Below, piece by piece: positions 1 through 6,482 of a stretch of 9,921 bases of DNA. Positions within the stretch are counted from its first letter, which is position 1; each line of letters opens with the position of its first letter. A program made the translations under genes and the position numbers. The DNA lies in the NCBI GenBank assembly GCA_012523385.1, contig JAAYIO010000011.1:1-9921 (forward strand), in the 5' to 3' direction. The notes beneath the pieces are model-generated. The model searched no databases. It was not told the DNA's origin and saw only the letters and a program-made list of their open reading frames with translations. This DNA is from Methanomicrobiales archaeon. GTDB taxonomy: Archaea > Halobacteriota > Methanomicrobia > Methanomicrobiales > Methanomicrobiaceae.

Positions 1-551
1 ATCTCTGCTGAAACAGGCGTTCCTGTTATCTCTGCAATATCTGAGAATATCGTCTGTATTGCCTCAAAACCAGTTCGGGCAAAGATGCCGTTGTCCAAAG
101 TGATAATTACATGATCTGACGCGACAACTCCGTTAATCACAAACTGGCCCATGCTTGGGGGTGTGTCAATCAGGATGTAATCATATTTTCTGAGGATAGG
201 TTTTATCGCTTCTTTTAAAACCTGAAGCCTGTCTTCACGTTCATACAAGTATGGTTCGGCGCCCGCAAGGTCAAGTGATGAGGGGCAGAGGTCAATTCCC
301 GATTCTGTTGTGACGATGACATCTTTGAGAGCCACGGATTCGAATTCTTCCGTGCCGGACATAAAGACATCATACATATTTTTCCGTTCTTCCTGTGGGT
401 TGCAGCCAAGAGCGGTGGATGCATTTGCCTGTGGATCGCAATCGATAACCAGCACCCGTTTCCCTTTATTATTAAGAAAACCTCCACAGTTCAGGCAGGA
501 TGTGGTTTTTCCCGTGCCTCCTTTATGGTTTGTAAATGTTATTACCGACAT
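1..551 (-). CDS. ParA/MinD-type P-loop ATPase, N-terminal part (3' end outside window)
   Basis: The minus strand reads an open frame from ATG at 551 down to the window edge, giving 183 codons with no stop, so the C-terminus is missing. Residues 9-17 read HKGGTGKTT, the deviant Walker A box with the signature lysine (K10) of the ParA/MinD family. The A' motif VLVIDCDPQANAS follows at 33-45, and the Walker B region YILIDTPPSMG lies at 125-135. This order and spacing are typical of ParA-like ATPases, which dimerise on ATP, bind DNA or membrane, and position plasmids, chromosomes or protein complexes. A Shine-Dalgarno sequence GGGAG (563-559) lies 7 nt before the start and supports it. No ParB partner is visible; it would have to lie beyond position 1. 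The gene is divergent from the small GTPase at 678. DPQAN and the lack of a visible membrane-targeting element favour a ParA/Soj type over MinD, but the missing C-terminus prevents a firm choice. Confidence 0.93.
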   Translation of the reverse strand, partial: MSVITFTNHKGGTGKTTSCLNCGGFLNNKGKRVLVIDCDPQANASTALGCNPQEERKNMYDVFMSGTEEFESVALKDVIVTTESGIDLCPSSLDLAGAEPYLYEREDRLQVLKEAIKPILRKYDYILIDTPPSMGQFVINGVVASDHVIITLDNGIFARTGFEAIQTIFSDIAEITGTPVSAE

Positions 552-677
552 CAAGTTTCTCCCGTCTGTAGTCGCTATCTGGAATTTCGCGGTGTCAGGT
601 GAAAAATACTCTGTTTGTTCCCGCACTAAAATGTGTATTTTAAACTGAAAATGTTATATGGGTCGTAAACCAAACAA
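552..677. promoter_or_regulatory. Divergent promoter region between ParA-type ATPase and small GTPase genes
   Basis: This AT-rich gap must carry promoters for both flanking genes. For the plus-strand GTPase, TTATATG at 654-660 is a TATA-like element about 30 bp before ATG 687, which would give an almost leaderless message. For the minus-strand ATPase, two weaker boxes can be seen: AGTATTTTTC (610-601), which would give a leader of roughly 28 nt including the GGGAG ribosome site, and TTTAAAATA (643-636), giving a longer leader. The 11-mer AAATGTTATAT occurs at 649-659 and again at 676-686, so the TATA element is duplicated at the translation start. Box assignments are by eye. Confidence 0.45.
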
Positions 678-1166
678 ATGTTATATATGGATCGTTCCAG
701 ACTGAAAATTGTAATTTTTGGGGCTTATAACGCCGGCAAGTCTACATTTATTCAGGCGATTGATCCCAAATGCCGTCATGTCGAAGCGAATAAATACGAT
801 ATTCCGACAACGGTCGGGCTTGATTTTGGACGTACAGAGGTCAATAACAAGAAGATCTACCTCTTTGGTACACCGGGACAGGAACGGTTTGAATTTTGCC
901 GCGAGATTCTCTCCCGCGGAATGGACGGCGCCATTGTCATGGCTGATACCACGCGCGATCTGGATGAGTTAACCGCCCGGATCTGCGAGACCCTTAAGGT
1001 TTCGGGTTGTCCGTATGCAGTTTTTCTCAATAAATGTGATCACCCGGATTCCAGCCCTCTGCGCTACCGCGCTGTGACAGATTCTGTCTTTTCTCCGCAG
1101 ATTTCAGCCGTTAACGGCACCAATACTGTAGAATCACTGCATGAATTTCTGGAACTCCATTTTTAA
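678..1166 (+). CDS. Small Ras-like GTPase (CvnD/MglA-like, GTPGQ switch II)
   Basis: A 162-residue protein that is essentially a bare G domain. G1/P-loop is GAYNAGKST (15-23); a threonine pair near residue 45 (IPTTVG) fits G2; G3 is GTPGQERF, with the catalytic-type glutamine; G4 is NKCD; G5 is the weaker SAVNG. GTPGQ instead of DxxGQ places it with the bacterial and archaeal stand-alone GTPases related to Streptomyces CvnD and, more distantly, MglA, which act as polarity or signalling switches with roadblock/LC7 regulators. There is no membrane segment or lipidation motif. The start is uncertain: ATG 678 or ATG 687 (codon 4). No Shine-Dalgarno sequence precedes either, and the TATA-like box at 654-660 fits a near-leaderless start at 687. 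It is divergent from the ParA-type ATPase. No roadblock gene is in the window. GTPase assignment is firm; the biological role is unknown. Confidence 0.9.
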   Translation: MLYMDRSRLKIVIFGAYNAGKSTFIQAIDPKCRHVEANKYDIPTTVGLDFGRTEVNNKKIYLFGTPGQERFEFCREILSRGMDGAIVMADTTRDLDELTARICETLKVSGCPYAVFLNKCDHPDSSPLRYRAVTDSVFSPQISAVNGTNTVESLHEFLELHF

Positions 1167-1196
1167 CGCTCTTTTGTCTCGGTACAAAGCAAATAG

Positions 1197-1203
1197 TATA
1201 TTT
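1197..1203 (+). promoter_or_regulatory. TATA box of the lipoprotein-ade operon
   Basis: TATATTT is centred 30 bp before ATG 1230. With an archaeal TATA-to-start-site distance of about 26-27 bp, the transcript would begin within about 4 nt of that ATG. This argues for a leaderless start at 1230 and against the upstream in-frame TTG at 1203, which overlaps the box. Confidence 0.5.
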
Positions 1204-1229
1204 TGTTCTGGGTTTCAATTACATCAAAT

Positions 1230-1583
1230 ATGTCCAGGATTGGTGTTGTAACCGTACTTTTTCTTGTTCTGGCGGTTGTTGTCGTATCTGCCGGGTGTCT
1301 CACATATTCCATCGGTACGGTTTCGTATGACGGAAGTGCAGTGCATGTCTCTGTAGATAATAAACAAGAGGCCAGGGATGTCGCTGTTCAGATCACGGTG
1401 TTTGATCTCTCCGGGTTCAAACAAGTGGAGGTAACAAAAATCGTCCATTCGGTGCATCTCCATGCAGGAACGAACGATGTCCCATTTGATGTAGTATTGC
1501 AGCCCGGTTCGTATCGGCTCTTTATTTATATGATGGAGGACGGAGAACGGCTTGGATGTGTGATAAAGAATATTGAGGTCTGA
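1230..1583 (+). CDS. Small predicted lipoprotein with beta-rich domain, unknown function
   Basis: The protein has 117 residues from ATG 1230. It begins MSR, followed by a hydrophobic core (residues 4-19) and the lipobox-like VSAGC, with Cys23 as the expected lipidated residue, so it should be secreted and anchored on the outer face of the membrane. The remaining ~94 residues alternate hydrophobic and polar positions in a way typical of a beta-sandwich (for example VHVSVDN, VAVQITVFDL, YRLFIYMM), resembling small immunoglobulin-like or FxLYD-type archaeal lipoproteins, though I cannot name the family. A second cysteine lies near the C-terminus (LGCVIKN). An in-frame TTG at 1203 would add nine residues before the signal, but it overlaps the TATA box, so 1230 is preferred. 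The ade ribosome site lies within its last codons, so the two genes are probably co-transcribed. Confidence 0.75.
   Translation: MSRIGVVTVLFLVLAVVVVSAGCLTYSIGTVSYDGSAVHVSVDNKQEARDVAVQITVFDLSGFKQVEVTKIVHSVHLHAGTNDVPFDVVLQPGSYRLFIYMMEDGERLGCVIKNIEV
1575..1579 (+). promoter_or_regulatory. Ribosome binding site deciding the GTG start of adenine deaminase
   Basis: GAGGT lies 6 nt before GTG 1586 and inside the last codons of the lipoprotein gene, whose TGA ends at 1583. The position supports the GTG start and suggests translational coupling of the two genes. Confidence 0.65.
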
Positions 1584-1585
1584 AG

Positions 1586-3253
1586 GTGGGCTCATTTAAT
1601 CTGGCTGCTACAGGAAAAGAACCCTACGACATCATCTTTACGAATGCCCGGGTTTTCTGTCCATTCACCGGAGAGTGGGAAGAGAACGCCTCGTTTGGTG
1701 TGAAAGACGGGCGGGTAACCGGATTCGGGACGTATACTGCAGACCAGACTATTGATCTGCGGGGAAAACGCATCCTTCCCGGGCTGATAGATGCACACGT
1801 GCATATTGAAAGTTCTCTTTTGACACCAACGGAGTATGCACGTGCGGTGATCCCGCACGGAACCACCACCGTGTTTGCCGACCCCCATGAGATTGCGAAT
1901 GTCGCAGGCACTGCAGGGCTGCGGTATATGTTGCAGGAGCGATCCGAGGTAGCGCTTGATATCCGGCTCATGCTTCCATCCTGTGTCCCGGCAACGCCAC
2001 TTGACCGCGGAGGTGCTGTTCTCTCTTGTAGCGACCTTGCACCCTTCATGGAACAAGAGGGAGTTACCGGTCTCGGTGAAGTGATGAACGTGCCGGGAGT
2101 GCTTGCAGGAGACAAAGATCTGCTCTGCAAGATTGGTCTGTCTCCGTTTGTGGATGGGCATGCACCGCTCCTTTCAGGCGTTGCACTGTGTGCATATATT
2201 GCAGCAGGCATCCAGAGTGATCACGAATGCACGAATGCTCCTGAGGCCGCAGAGAAACTCCGGCGTGGGATGTACATCATGCTGCGTGAAGGGTCAACGG
2301 AGAAGAACCTGAGTGCGCTCGCAACGGTGGTGACGCCTGCTACTGCCTACCGGTGTTGTTTTGCAACCGATGATCGCCATGCAGATATGCTGGCAGAAGA
2401 TGGGCACATTGATGACTGTATCCGCAGGGCAGTTGATGTAGGCATTGAACCGGAGGTTGCGTATCGGATGGCCACCTTATCGGCTGCAGAACGATTCGGT
2501 ATGAATGACCGGGGTGCGCTTGCACCCGGCCGGCGTGCCGATTTCTGTGTGCTGGATGACACTGGGGTCTGCACGGTGACAGATACCTATATCCGCGGAG
2601 TACGATGGACAGACCCCGGATACCGCCGCCCGAACGTGCTGCATGTGCCGTTTTCGTGTGCCCCTCTGACCGAGGAGACAATCGCCATCCGTGGCTCAGG
2701 GACTGCCCGTGTGGTGGGTCTCGTGCCGGGACAGATTCTCACCCATGAACTATCCTTTGAGGTTGACGGAGCATCCCTGCCCGACCCCTCAGGGGATCTT
2801 TTGAAACTGATTGTCTGTGACCGGTATCGCAGTGGTGGCTGTGGTGTTGGGATTGTGAACGGGTTTGGTATCCGGGACGGTGCCATTGCGGCGAGTGTGG
2901 CCCATGACTCTCATAATCTCATCGCCGTCGGAAGTGATGATGCCGCAATCATCCGTGCCGCAGGAATGGTGATTGCAGCAGACGGGGGCATGGCCGCAGT
3001 CTCCGGGAACACATCTGCGTTTCTTCCGCTTGAATGCGGTGGCCTGATGTCATCGCTTCCGTATGAAGAGGTAGCAACGTCTCTCAGGTCCCTTGAGGCA
3101 TGTATTCGCACTACCGGATGCATTGAAAATCCGTTTATGTATCTCTCGTTCTGTGCACTCACGGTCATCCCCGAAATTCGGGTGACAGAACGTGGGGTCT
3201 TTGATGTGGGTGCCTTTGCTGATGTGCCACTCTTTTCCACACGCACGAAATAA
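1586..3253 (+). CDS. ade: Adenine deaminase
   Basis: A 555-residue cytoplasmic metallo-dependent amidohydrolase that converts adenine to hypoxanthine and ammonia (EC 3.5.4.2) in purine salvage. Length and motif order match the family. GLIDAHVHIESSLLTP (66-81) carries the metal-ligand pair H71/H73; HGTTTVFADPHEIANV (91-106) follows; then GLGEVMN (162-168, E165), VDGHAP (189-194), SDHE (211-214), REGS (234-237) and ATDDRH (260-265) with the catalytic-type aspartate. The C-terminal adenine-deaminase domain shows AHDSHN (439-444) and FLPLECGGLMS (479-489). The GTG start is supported by GAGGT 6 nt upstream. It overlaps the tail of the lipoprotein operon and ends 3 bp from the stop of the convergent DUF1624 gene. 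Nothing is missing or broken. Function is inferred from strong motif agreement; related subgroups can act on other aminopurines. Confidence 0.97.
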   Translation: MGSFNLAATGKEPYDIIFTNARVFCPFTGEWEENASFGVKDGRVTGFGTYTADQTIDLRGKRILPGLIDAHVHIESSLLTPTEYARAVIPHGTTTVFADPHEIANVAGTAGLRYMLQERSEVALDIRLMLPSCVPATPLDRGGAVLSCSDLAPFMEQEGVTGLGEVMNVPGVLAGDKDLLCKIGLSPFVDGHAPLLSGVALCAYIAAGIQSDHECTNAPEAAEKLRRGMYIMLREGSTEKNLSALATVVTPATAYRCCFATDDRHADMLAEDGHIDDCIRRAVDVGIEPEVAYRMATLSAAERFGMNDRGALAPGRRADFCVLDDTGVCTVTDTYIRGVRWTDPGYRRPNVLHVPFSCAPLTEETIAIRGSGTARVVGLVPGQILTHELSFEVDGASLPDPSGDLLKLIVCDRYRSGGCGVGIVNGFGIRDGAIAASVAHDSHNLIAVGSDDAAIIRAAGMVIAADGGMAAVSGNTSAFLPLECGGLMSSLPYEEVATSLRSLEACIRTTGCIENPFMYLSFCALTVIPEIRVTERGVFDVGAFADVPLFSTRTK

Positions 3254-3256
3254 CGG

Positions 3257-4039
3257 TTAAAAGATGCCAAAGGAGGTGAGGGGTATCATTCCCGTCACCA
3301 TTAAAATGGGTATCAGCACTGGTTGGTGGATGATGTATATCAGAAGCGAGTGCCTGCCAGCAACTCCCAGAAGGTTTGTAACGAACGGGCAGGGAGTTGT
3401 AAATTGCCGCAACGGGCGTCCGTTGGGGTATAGATATGCCCCTGCACCCATCCCTATAAGAACGAGGCCAAACCAGGGAATCAGCGGTTCATAATCGATT
3501 GAATAGAAACCCATGGGGTGTATTCCCAGCCACGCAAGCCAGAGCGGGCCTTCTATCCCGGTCACTACAAGGGCAAGTGCAATGACTATCATTCCTGCGA
3601 TGATATTCTTTTTTTGCAGGGAAAAAAAGAGAGGCGAAAGGCATATGGAGAGACCGATGAGGTGCAGGATGCCGAAGAGAATATACCCGCCGCCAATTGC
3701 CTGATAGGTGAGGATGGTGATGGCGTATCCCAGTGCGAGAATGAAGAGCCCTCGTATGAGATATTTGCGCACAAGGGCGATACCGGTAATCCCTTTCTGT
3801 ATGGCACGTTCCCTGCTGATGTGCAGGGACAAACCAACCAGAAACACAAAGGTACCTGCGCAGGTGAGTGCAAACATCTTCCAAAAACCACTGTTTATTG
3901 CGATATCGGCATTACCGAAGTAAACCAGATCAAAGAGCAGGTGGTAGATGACCATCATGAGGATTGCAACCCCGCGAACGGTATCTATCTCCCAGTATCT
4001 CTCCACGGGATTGATCTCTTTCATGTTCTCCTGTTCCAT
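3257..4039 (-). CDS. DUF1624 / heparan-alpha-glucosaminide acetyltransferase-like integral membrane protein
   Basis: A 260-residue polytopic membrane protein with about seven hydrophobic segments (near residues 22-40, 52-72, 93-112, 119-139, 147-163, 185-203, 228-250). The N-terminal signature EIDTVRGVAILMMVIYHLLFD (17-37, with R22 and H33), the FGILHLIGLS segment (122-131), PWFGLVLIGMGAG (188-200) and the terminal GRHSLLIYIIHQP (228-240) match the DUF1624 branch of the HGSNAT/acyltransferase-3-like clan. Members are presumed to move acyl groups across or at the membrane, but archaeal substrates are unknown. Start choice is uncertain: ATG 4039 has no ribosome site, whereas ATG 4024 has AGGAG only 3 nt upstream. 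It is divergent from the marker 8 gene over 42 bp and converges on ade with 3 bp between stops (TAACGGTTA). Confidence 0.88.
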   Translation of the reverse strand: MEQENMKEINPVERYWEIDTVRGVAILMMVIYHLLFDLVYFGNADIAINSGFWKMFALTCAGTFVFLVGLSLHISRERAIQKGITGIALVRKYLIRGLFILALGYAITILTYQAIGGGYILFGILHLIGLSICLSPLFFSLQKKNIIAGMIVIALALVVTGIEGPLWLAWLGIHPMGFYSIDYEPLIPWFGLVLIGMGAGAYLYPNGRPLRQFTTPCPFVTNLLGVAGRHSLLIYIIHQPVLIPILMVTGMIPLTSFGIF

Positions 4040-4048
4040 TCGTCTTCA

Positions 4049-4056
4049 TTATTATT
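4049..4056 (+). promoter_or_regulatory. TATA-like box of the methanogenesis marker 8 gene in a 42 bp divergent gap
   Basis: TTATTATT is centred about 29 bp before ATG 4082, which implies a leader of only a few nucleotides. No Shine-Dalgarno sequence precedes ATG 4082. The whole gap to the divergent DUF1624 start is 42 bp, so both promoters must overlap; I see no good TATA element for the minus strand. Confidence 0.45.
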
Positions 4057-4081
4057 GAAAGGTGCAATACGTTTTAGTGTG

Positions 4082-4939
4082 ATGATTCAGGGCGACGAAC
4101 ATATTATCGAGGCGGCCGGGTGTGCACGGGTTGTTGTCAGGAATGGACGGGTTGTTTCAGTCGGGCCTGCCCGTATAGAGTCCTGTCCACTTGCAGCACG
4201 CTTTCGTGAGCCGGTCAAAACATTTAGTGAAGAGGAGATTCGGCGCAATATTGAGGGCCGTATTGTATCGTTTGGCATGTGTACACCTGACCGTCAGGTG
4301 GAATCAGATGATGATTTTGTGCTTTTTGGTGCATCAGAACTGCTTTCTAACGCTCAACGCTCTGGCATCATCGACGCGGCGGTGATTGCCTGCGATGGAG
4401 CGGGAACGGTTATTGCCACCACGCCCCGTCTTATTCAGGGAATCGGAGGAAAGATGTCGGGTCTAATCTCAACCACGCCGATTCCTGCGGTGATCGAGCG
4501 AATTGATAAACTGGGAGGAATCGTTGCCTCTCCTCATGACGCAATACTCAATGCGGAAAATGGGGTTCGGAGGGCATTTGAGAATGGATTCAATGCACCC
4601 GCCGTGACAACCGCCTCTGCAGATGAGGCGGTTTCGATCCGCAGATCATATCCTTCTGCCTTTATTGTGGCGGTGCATACCACCGGCACAAATGGTGAGG
4701 ATGCAGAGAAATATGCGGCCTCCTGTGACCTGATATTCCCGTGTGCGTCGCGTGCAATGTATGAGATTGCCGGAAAAAAGGCTCTTTTGCAGGGAGGTAA
4801 AGCAGTTCCGGTATTTGCCATGACTGCCGCGGGAAAAAAAGTGGTGCTTGCAAAGATTGCAAATACCGATACGCCGGTGGTGATTGCCGGGCATGCACTG
4901 CCCTATTCTGAAGGAAAGGAGCCCTTTCCTCTTGAATAA
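4082..4939 (+). CDS. Methanogenesis marker protein 8 (DUF2099)
   Basis: The 285-residue product begins MIQGDEHIIEAAGCARVVV and matches my memory of the DUF2099 / methanogenesis marker 8 family, which occurs in methanogens and lacks a firmly established biochemical role as far as I know. Recognisable blocks are SFGMCTPDRQVESDDDFVLF (63-82), FGASELL (82-88), AAVIACDGAGTVI (99-111), LIQGIGGKMSGLISTTPIP (117-135), and a C-terminal block with CDLIFPCASRAMYEIAGKKA (215-234). Cysteines at 14, 35, 67, 104, 215 and 221 are candidates for metal or thiol chemistry. There is no signal peptide. The frame stays open far upstream to 3518, but that part is antisense to the DUF1624 gene; the ATG at 4082, preceded by a TATA-like box, is the sensible start. 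Its stop directly abuts the stop of the convergent HAD gene. This gene is the best taxonomic marker in the window. Confidence 0.9.
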   Translation: MIQGDEHIIEAAGCARVVVRNGRVVSVGPARIESCPLAARFREPVKTFSEEEIRRNIEGRIVSFGMCTPDRQVESDDDFVLFGASELLSNAQRSGIIDAAVIACDGAGTVIATTPRLIQGIGGKMSGLISTTPIPAVIERIDKLGGIVASPHDAILNAENGVRRAFENGFNAPAVTTASADEAVSIRRSYPSAFIVAVHTTGTNGEDAEKYAASCDLIFPCASRAMYEIAGKKALLQGGKAVPVFAMTAAGKKVVLAKIANTDTPVVIAGHALPYSEGKEPFPLE

Positions 4940-5626
4940 CTATTTTTTCAGGTGCGTGATCTCCTGTAGGTCACTAAAGGATTGCAGGGTATAGTGCGGT
5001 TGTATCCTGGGATAAGGAATACCAATCCAGTCGCCGTATTTTGCATAGACAGTTGTCATGCCTAAGAGATTTCCGGGTTCAATCTCGCGTTTCGGGCTAT
5101 CACCAACGAGCCACGCCTCATTGACGTTACACTTCAAAATAGCTGCGGCCGCATGAAAAATCTCCGGTTTTGGTTTTCTGACGCCTGCCTGATCCGGTGT
5201 CATGACCCCTACAAAATAATCCCTGAGACCGGTTGCAGCGAGCCGTTTCTCTGCCTGATTACTCTCTGCATCGGTGACAATCGCCATGGATACACCGGCA
5301 TCCGCAAGAAGCGTGAGGGTTTCTTTCACGCCGGGATAGAGGGTCAATAATGATACTTTCACCTCTTCATACACCGCGCATGCCTCTTCATACAGGCGTG
5401 GCTCAAAGACACACCGATCGTTCATGAAATCGCGGATATTGTTGTGATGTTCAAACCCATGGTTTCCGGTCATAAAATAGCGGAAAAGGTCTTCTCCCTC
5501 TCCGCTGCCGACGAGGTCTGCAACCGCTTCACAAGACTTTATTTTGGCAAAATGGAAGTCATAAAGCGTATTGTCCATATCAAAGAGGATGTATTGGGGC
5601 GGTGTTTCCGTCATGATATCTGGCAT
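4940..5626 (-). CDS. HAD-superfamily hydrolase (phosphatase / pyrimidine 5'-nucleotidase-like)
   Basis: A 228-residue cytoplasmic HAD phosphatase with all four motifs. Motif I is FDMDNTLYD (15-23) with nucleophile D16 and acid/base D18; motif II is the threonine of IVTDAES (T118); motif III is the lysine in RKPKPEIF (150-157); motif IV is GDSPKREIEPG (175-185), where D176 is followed by E181 in the second acidic position. An alpha-helical cap (about 25-95) lies between motifs I and II, as in C1-cap enzymes. FD-DNTLYD resembles the pyrimidine 5'-nucleotidase branch, but HAD substrates cannot be read from sequence. ATG 5626 lacks a ribosome site but sits 28 bp from a TATA-like box, so a leaderless start is likely; ATG 5614 is an alternative. 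Its stop abuts the marker 8 stop with no spacer. Confidence 0.92.
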   Translation of the reverse strand: MPDIMTETPPQYILFDMDNTLYDFHFAKIKSCEAVADLVGSGEGEDLFRYFMTGNHGFEHHNNIRDFMNDRCVFEPRLYEEACAVYEEVKVSLLTLYPGVKETLTLLADAGVSMAIVTDAESNQAEKRLAATGLRDYFVGVMTPDQAGVRKPKPEIFHAAAAILKCNVNEAWLVGDSPKREIEPGNLLGMTTVYAKYGDWIGIPYPRIQPHYTLQSFSDLQEITHLKK

Positions 5627-5649
5627 ATTTACTCTGTGTCCTTTCTCTG

Positions 5650-5658
5650 TGTATAGTG
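5650..5658 (-). promoter_or_regulatory. TATA-like box of the HAD hydrolase gene
   Basis: On the minus strand CACTATACA is centred 28 bp from ATG 5626, placing the transcript start at or next to the A of the start codon. It lies in the 113 bp divergent gap (5627-5739) shared with tspO. Confidence 0.45.
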
Positions 5659-5709
5659 ATTTGCTGAGTGCAGATAACTGATTTGGTATTGCGGTAAATC
5701 CGGAAAACG

Positions 5710-5716
5710 TTTATTA
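5710..5716 (+). promoter_or_regulatory. TATA-like box of tspO
   Basis: TTTATTA is centred 27 bp before ATG 5740, exactly the spacing expected if transcription starts at the start codon (leaderless mRNA). Confidence 0.5.
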
Positions 5717-5739
5717 GCTATTTTCTCCTTTCTCTTATT

Positions 5740-6252
5740 ATGGTACAGGAAAAATGTATGTTACGGGAAAAAATCCCTATCCGAAATCCGTTGCTCCTGA
5801 TTGGGTGTGTGATTCTGGCAAATCTCGCAGGGTTTATCGGTTCATTTTTTACCGCAACCGGGCCGGGGTCATGGTATGTGGATGTTCTCGTTAAACCATG
5901 GTTTGTCCCGCCGAATCTGGCATTTCCCATTGCATGGACACTCATTTTCATTCTGATGGGTATTGCTCTCTATCTTATCCTCATGGAAGGAACCAAACGT
6001 GCTGAAGTACGGATAGCCCTGGTGCTCTTCTCAGCTCAGCTAATCCTGAACATTCTCTGGTCATATCTGTTCTTCACCCTGCAAAGTCCGTTTTTGGGTC
6101 TCGTTGGAATCGTCATACTCTGGGTGTTCATCCTTGCGGTGACGGTAAGTTTCTATCGACTCAATAAAACAGCCGGGTATCTCTTTATCCCGTATCTCGC
6201 CTGGGTCGCATTTGCCACGATGTTGAATGGCGCGATATATCTGCTGAATTGA
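5740..6252 (+). CDS. tspO: TspO/MBR family tryptophan-rich sensory protein
   Basis: A 170-residue protein with five predicted membrane helices (near 18-38, 62-82, 91-113, 118-138, 147-168), the standard TspO fold. Family motifs are present in order: WY (45-46), KPWFVPP (52-58), FPIAWT (62-67), LNILWSYLFF (103-112), YLAWVAFATMLN (152-163) and a terminal YLLN. TspO proteins bind porphyrins or related ligands and act in stress or redox signalling; the archaeal role is unproven. Two starts are possible: ATG 5740, suited to a leaderless transcript from the TATA box at 5710-5716, and ATG 5758, with AGGA (5747-5750) 7 nt upstream. A hairpin terminator follows at 6260-6283, and a diverged copy of this gene's 3' end lies further downstream at about 6291-6402. 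Confidence 0.94.
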   Translation: MVQEKCMLREKIPIRNPLLLIGCVILANLAGFIGSFFTATGPGSWYVDVLVKPWFVPPNLAFPIAWTLIFILMGIALYLILMEGTKRAEVRIALVLFSAQLILNILWSYLFFTLQSPFLGLVGIVILWVFILAVTVSFYRLNKTAGYLFIPYLAWVAFATMLNGAIYLLN

Positions 6253-6259
6253 GGTCAGG

Positions 6260-6283
6260 AATGGATGGTTCAATCCATTTTTT
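6260..6283 (+). terminator. Hairpin plus T-run terminator after tspO
   Basis: AATGGAT (6260-6266) and ATCCATT (6273-6279) form a perfect 7 bp stem with a 6 nt loop, and the descending arm runs into six T residues (6278-6283). It begins 8 nt after the tspO stop. Archaeal termination mainly uses the T-run; the stem may help. Confidence 0.6.
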
Positions 6284-6290
6284 CAATTCC

Positions 6291-6402
6291 TTTTAGCGAA
6301 TACTTAAAACAGTGCGTTATCTCTTTATCCCGCATCTCGCCCGGTTCGCATGTACCTCGATATAGACGGGCACAACATATCATTATAATTGAGATTAAGG
6401 AC
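6291..6402 (+). pseudogene. Decayed remnant of a second tspO 3' end
   Basis: Positions 6291-6392 align without a gap to tspO positions 6151-6252 at a constant offset of 140 bp, with about 74 of 102 bases identical by hand count; the core TATCTCTTTATCCCG is identical over 15 bases, and both copies end in TGA at the matching place. In the tspO frame the remnant reads RYLFIPHLARFACTSI, compared with GYLFIPYLAWVAFATM in the intact gene, and is broken by two in-frame TAG codons (6294-6296 and 6375-6377). The next ten bases still show five matches and five transitions, so homology may run to about 6402. This looks like the tail of a former tandem tspO copy whose body was deleted. No other part of tspO is visible in the gap. 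Confidence 0.7.
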
Positions 6403-6442
6403 GCGGTATAAAATAACCATACTTTGAATAGCTTTTAGAGCG

Positions 6443-6482
6443 ATATTTTATTAGTTGCACGGTGTGCCGTGTGCTATCATCT
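6443..6482 (+). promoter_or_regulatory. Promoter of the histidine kinase gene with CACGG-N4-CCGTG dyad
   Basis: ATATTTTATTA (6443-6453) is a TATA-like box centred about 35 bp before ATG 6483, giving a leader of roughly 7 nt. Between box and start lies the inverted repeat CACGG (6458-6462), TGTG, CCGTG (6467-6471), at a place where a bound regulator would block polymerase. Operator function is inferred from position only. Confidence 0.4.

Noticed and set aside
215..487. Minus-strand open frame of 90 codons
   Set aside because: It is a shadow frame of the ParA-type ATPase gene on the same strand, which carries all the family motifs.
1203..1229. TTG start adding nine residues to the lipoprotein
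   Set aside because: It overlaps the TATA box and would put extra residues before an otherwise standard MSR signal peptide.
1624..2211. Antisense open frame of 195 codons within ade
   Set aside because: Opposite strand of a gene with strong motifs throughout; low-complexity Ser/Pro/Arg-rich translation typical of a shadow frame.
3518..4081. Upstream in-frame extension of the marker 8 gene, adding 188 codons
   Set aside because: This stretch is antisense to the well-supported DUF1624 gene, its translation has no recognisable family features, and the family-typical N-terminus begins at ATG 4082.
5680..5700. Possible operator dyad GATTT...AAATC upstream of tspO
   Set aside because: Only 5 bp arms with an 11 bp non-pairing centre; such dyads are frequent by chance.
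6462..6482. GTG start adding seven residues to the histidine kinase
   Set aside because: It lies within the CACGG dyad and upstream of the transcript start predicted from the TATA box; ATG 6483 is better placed.
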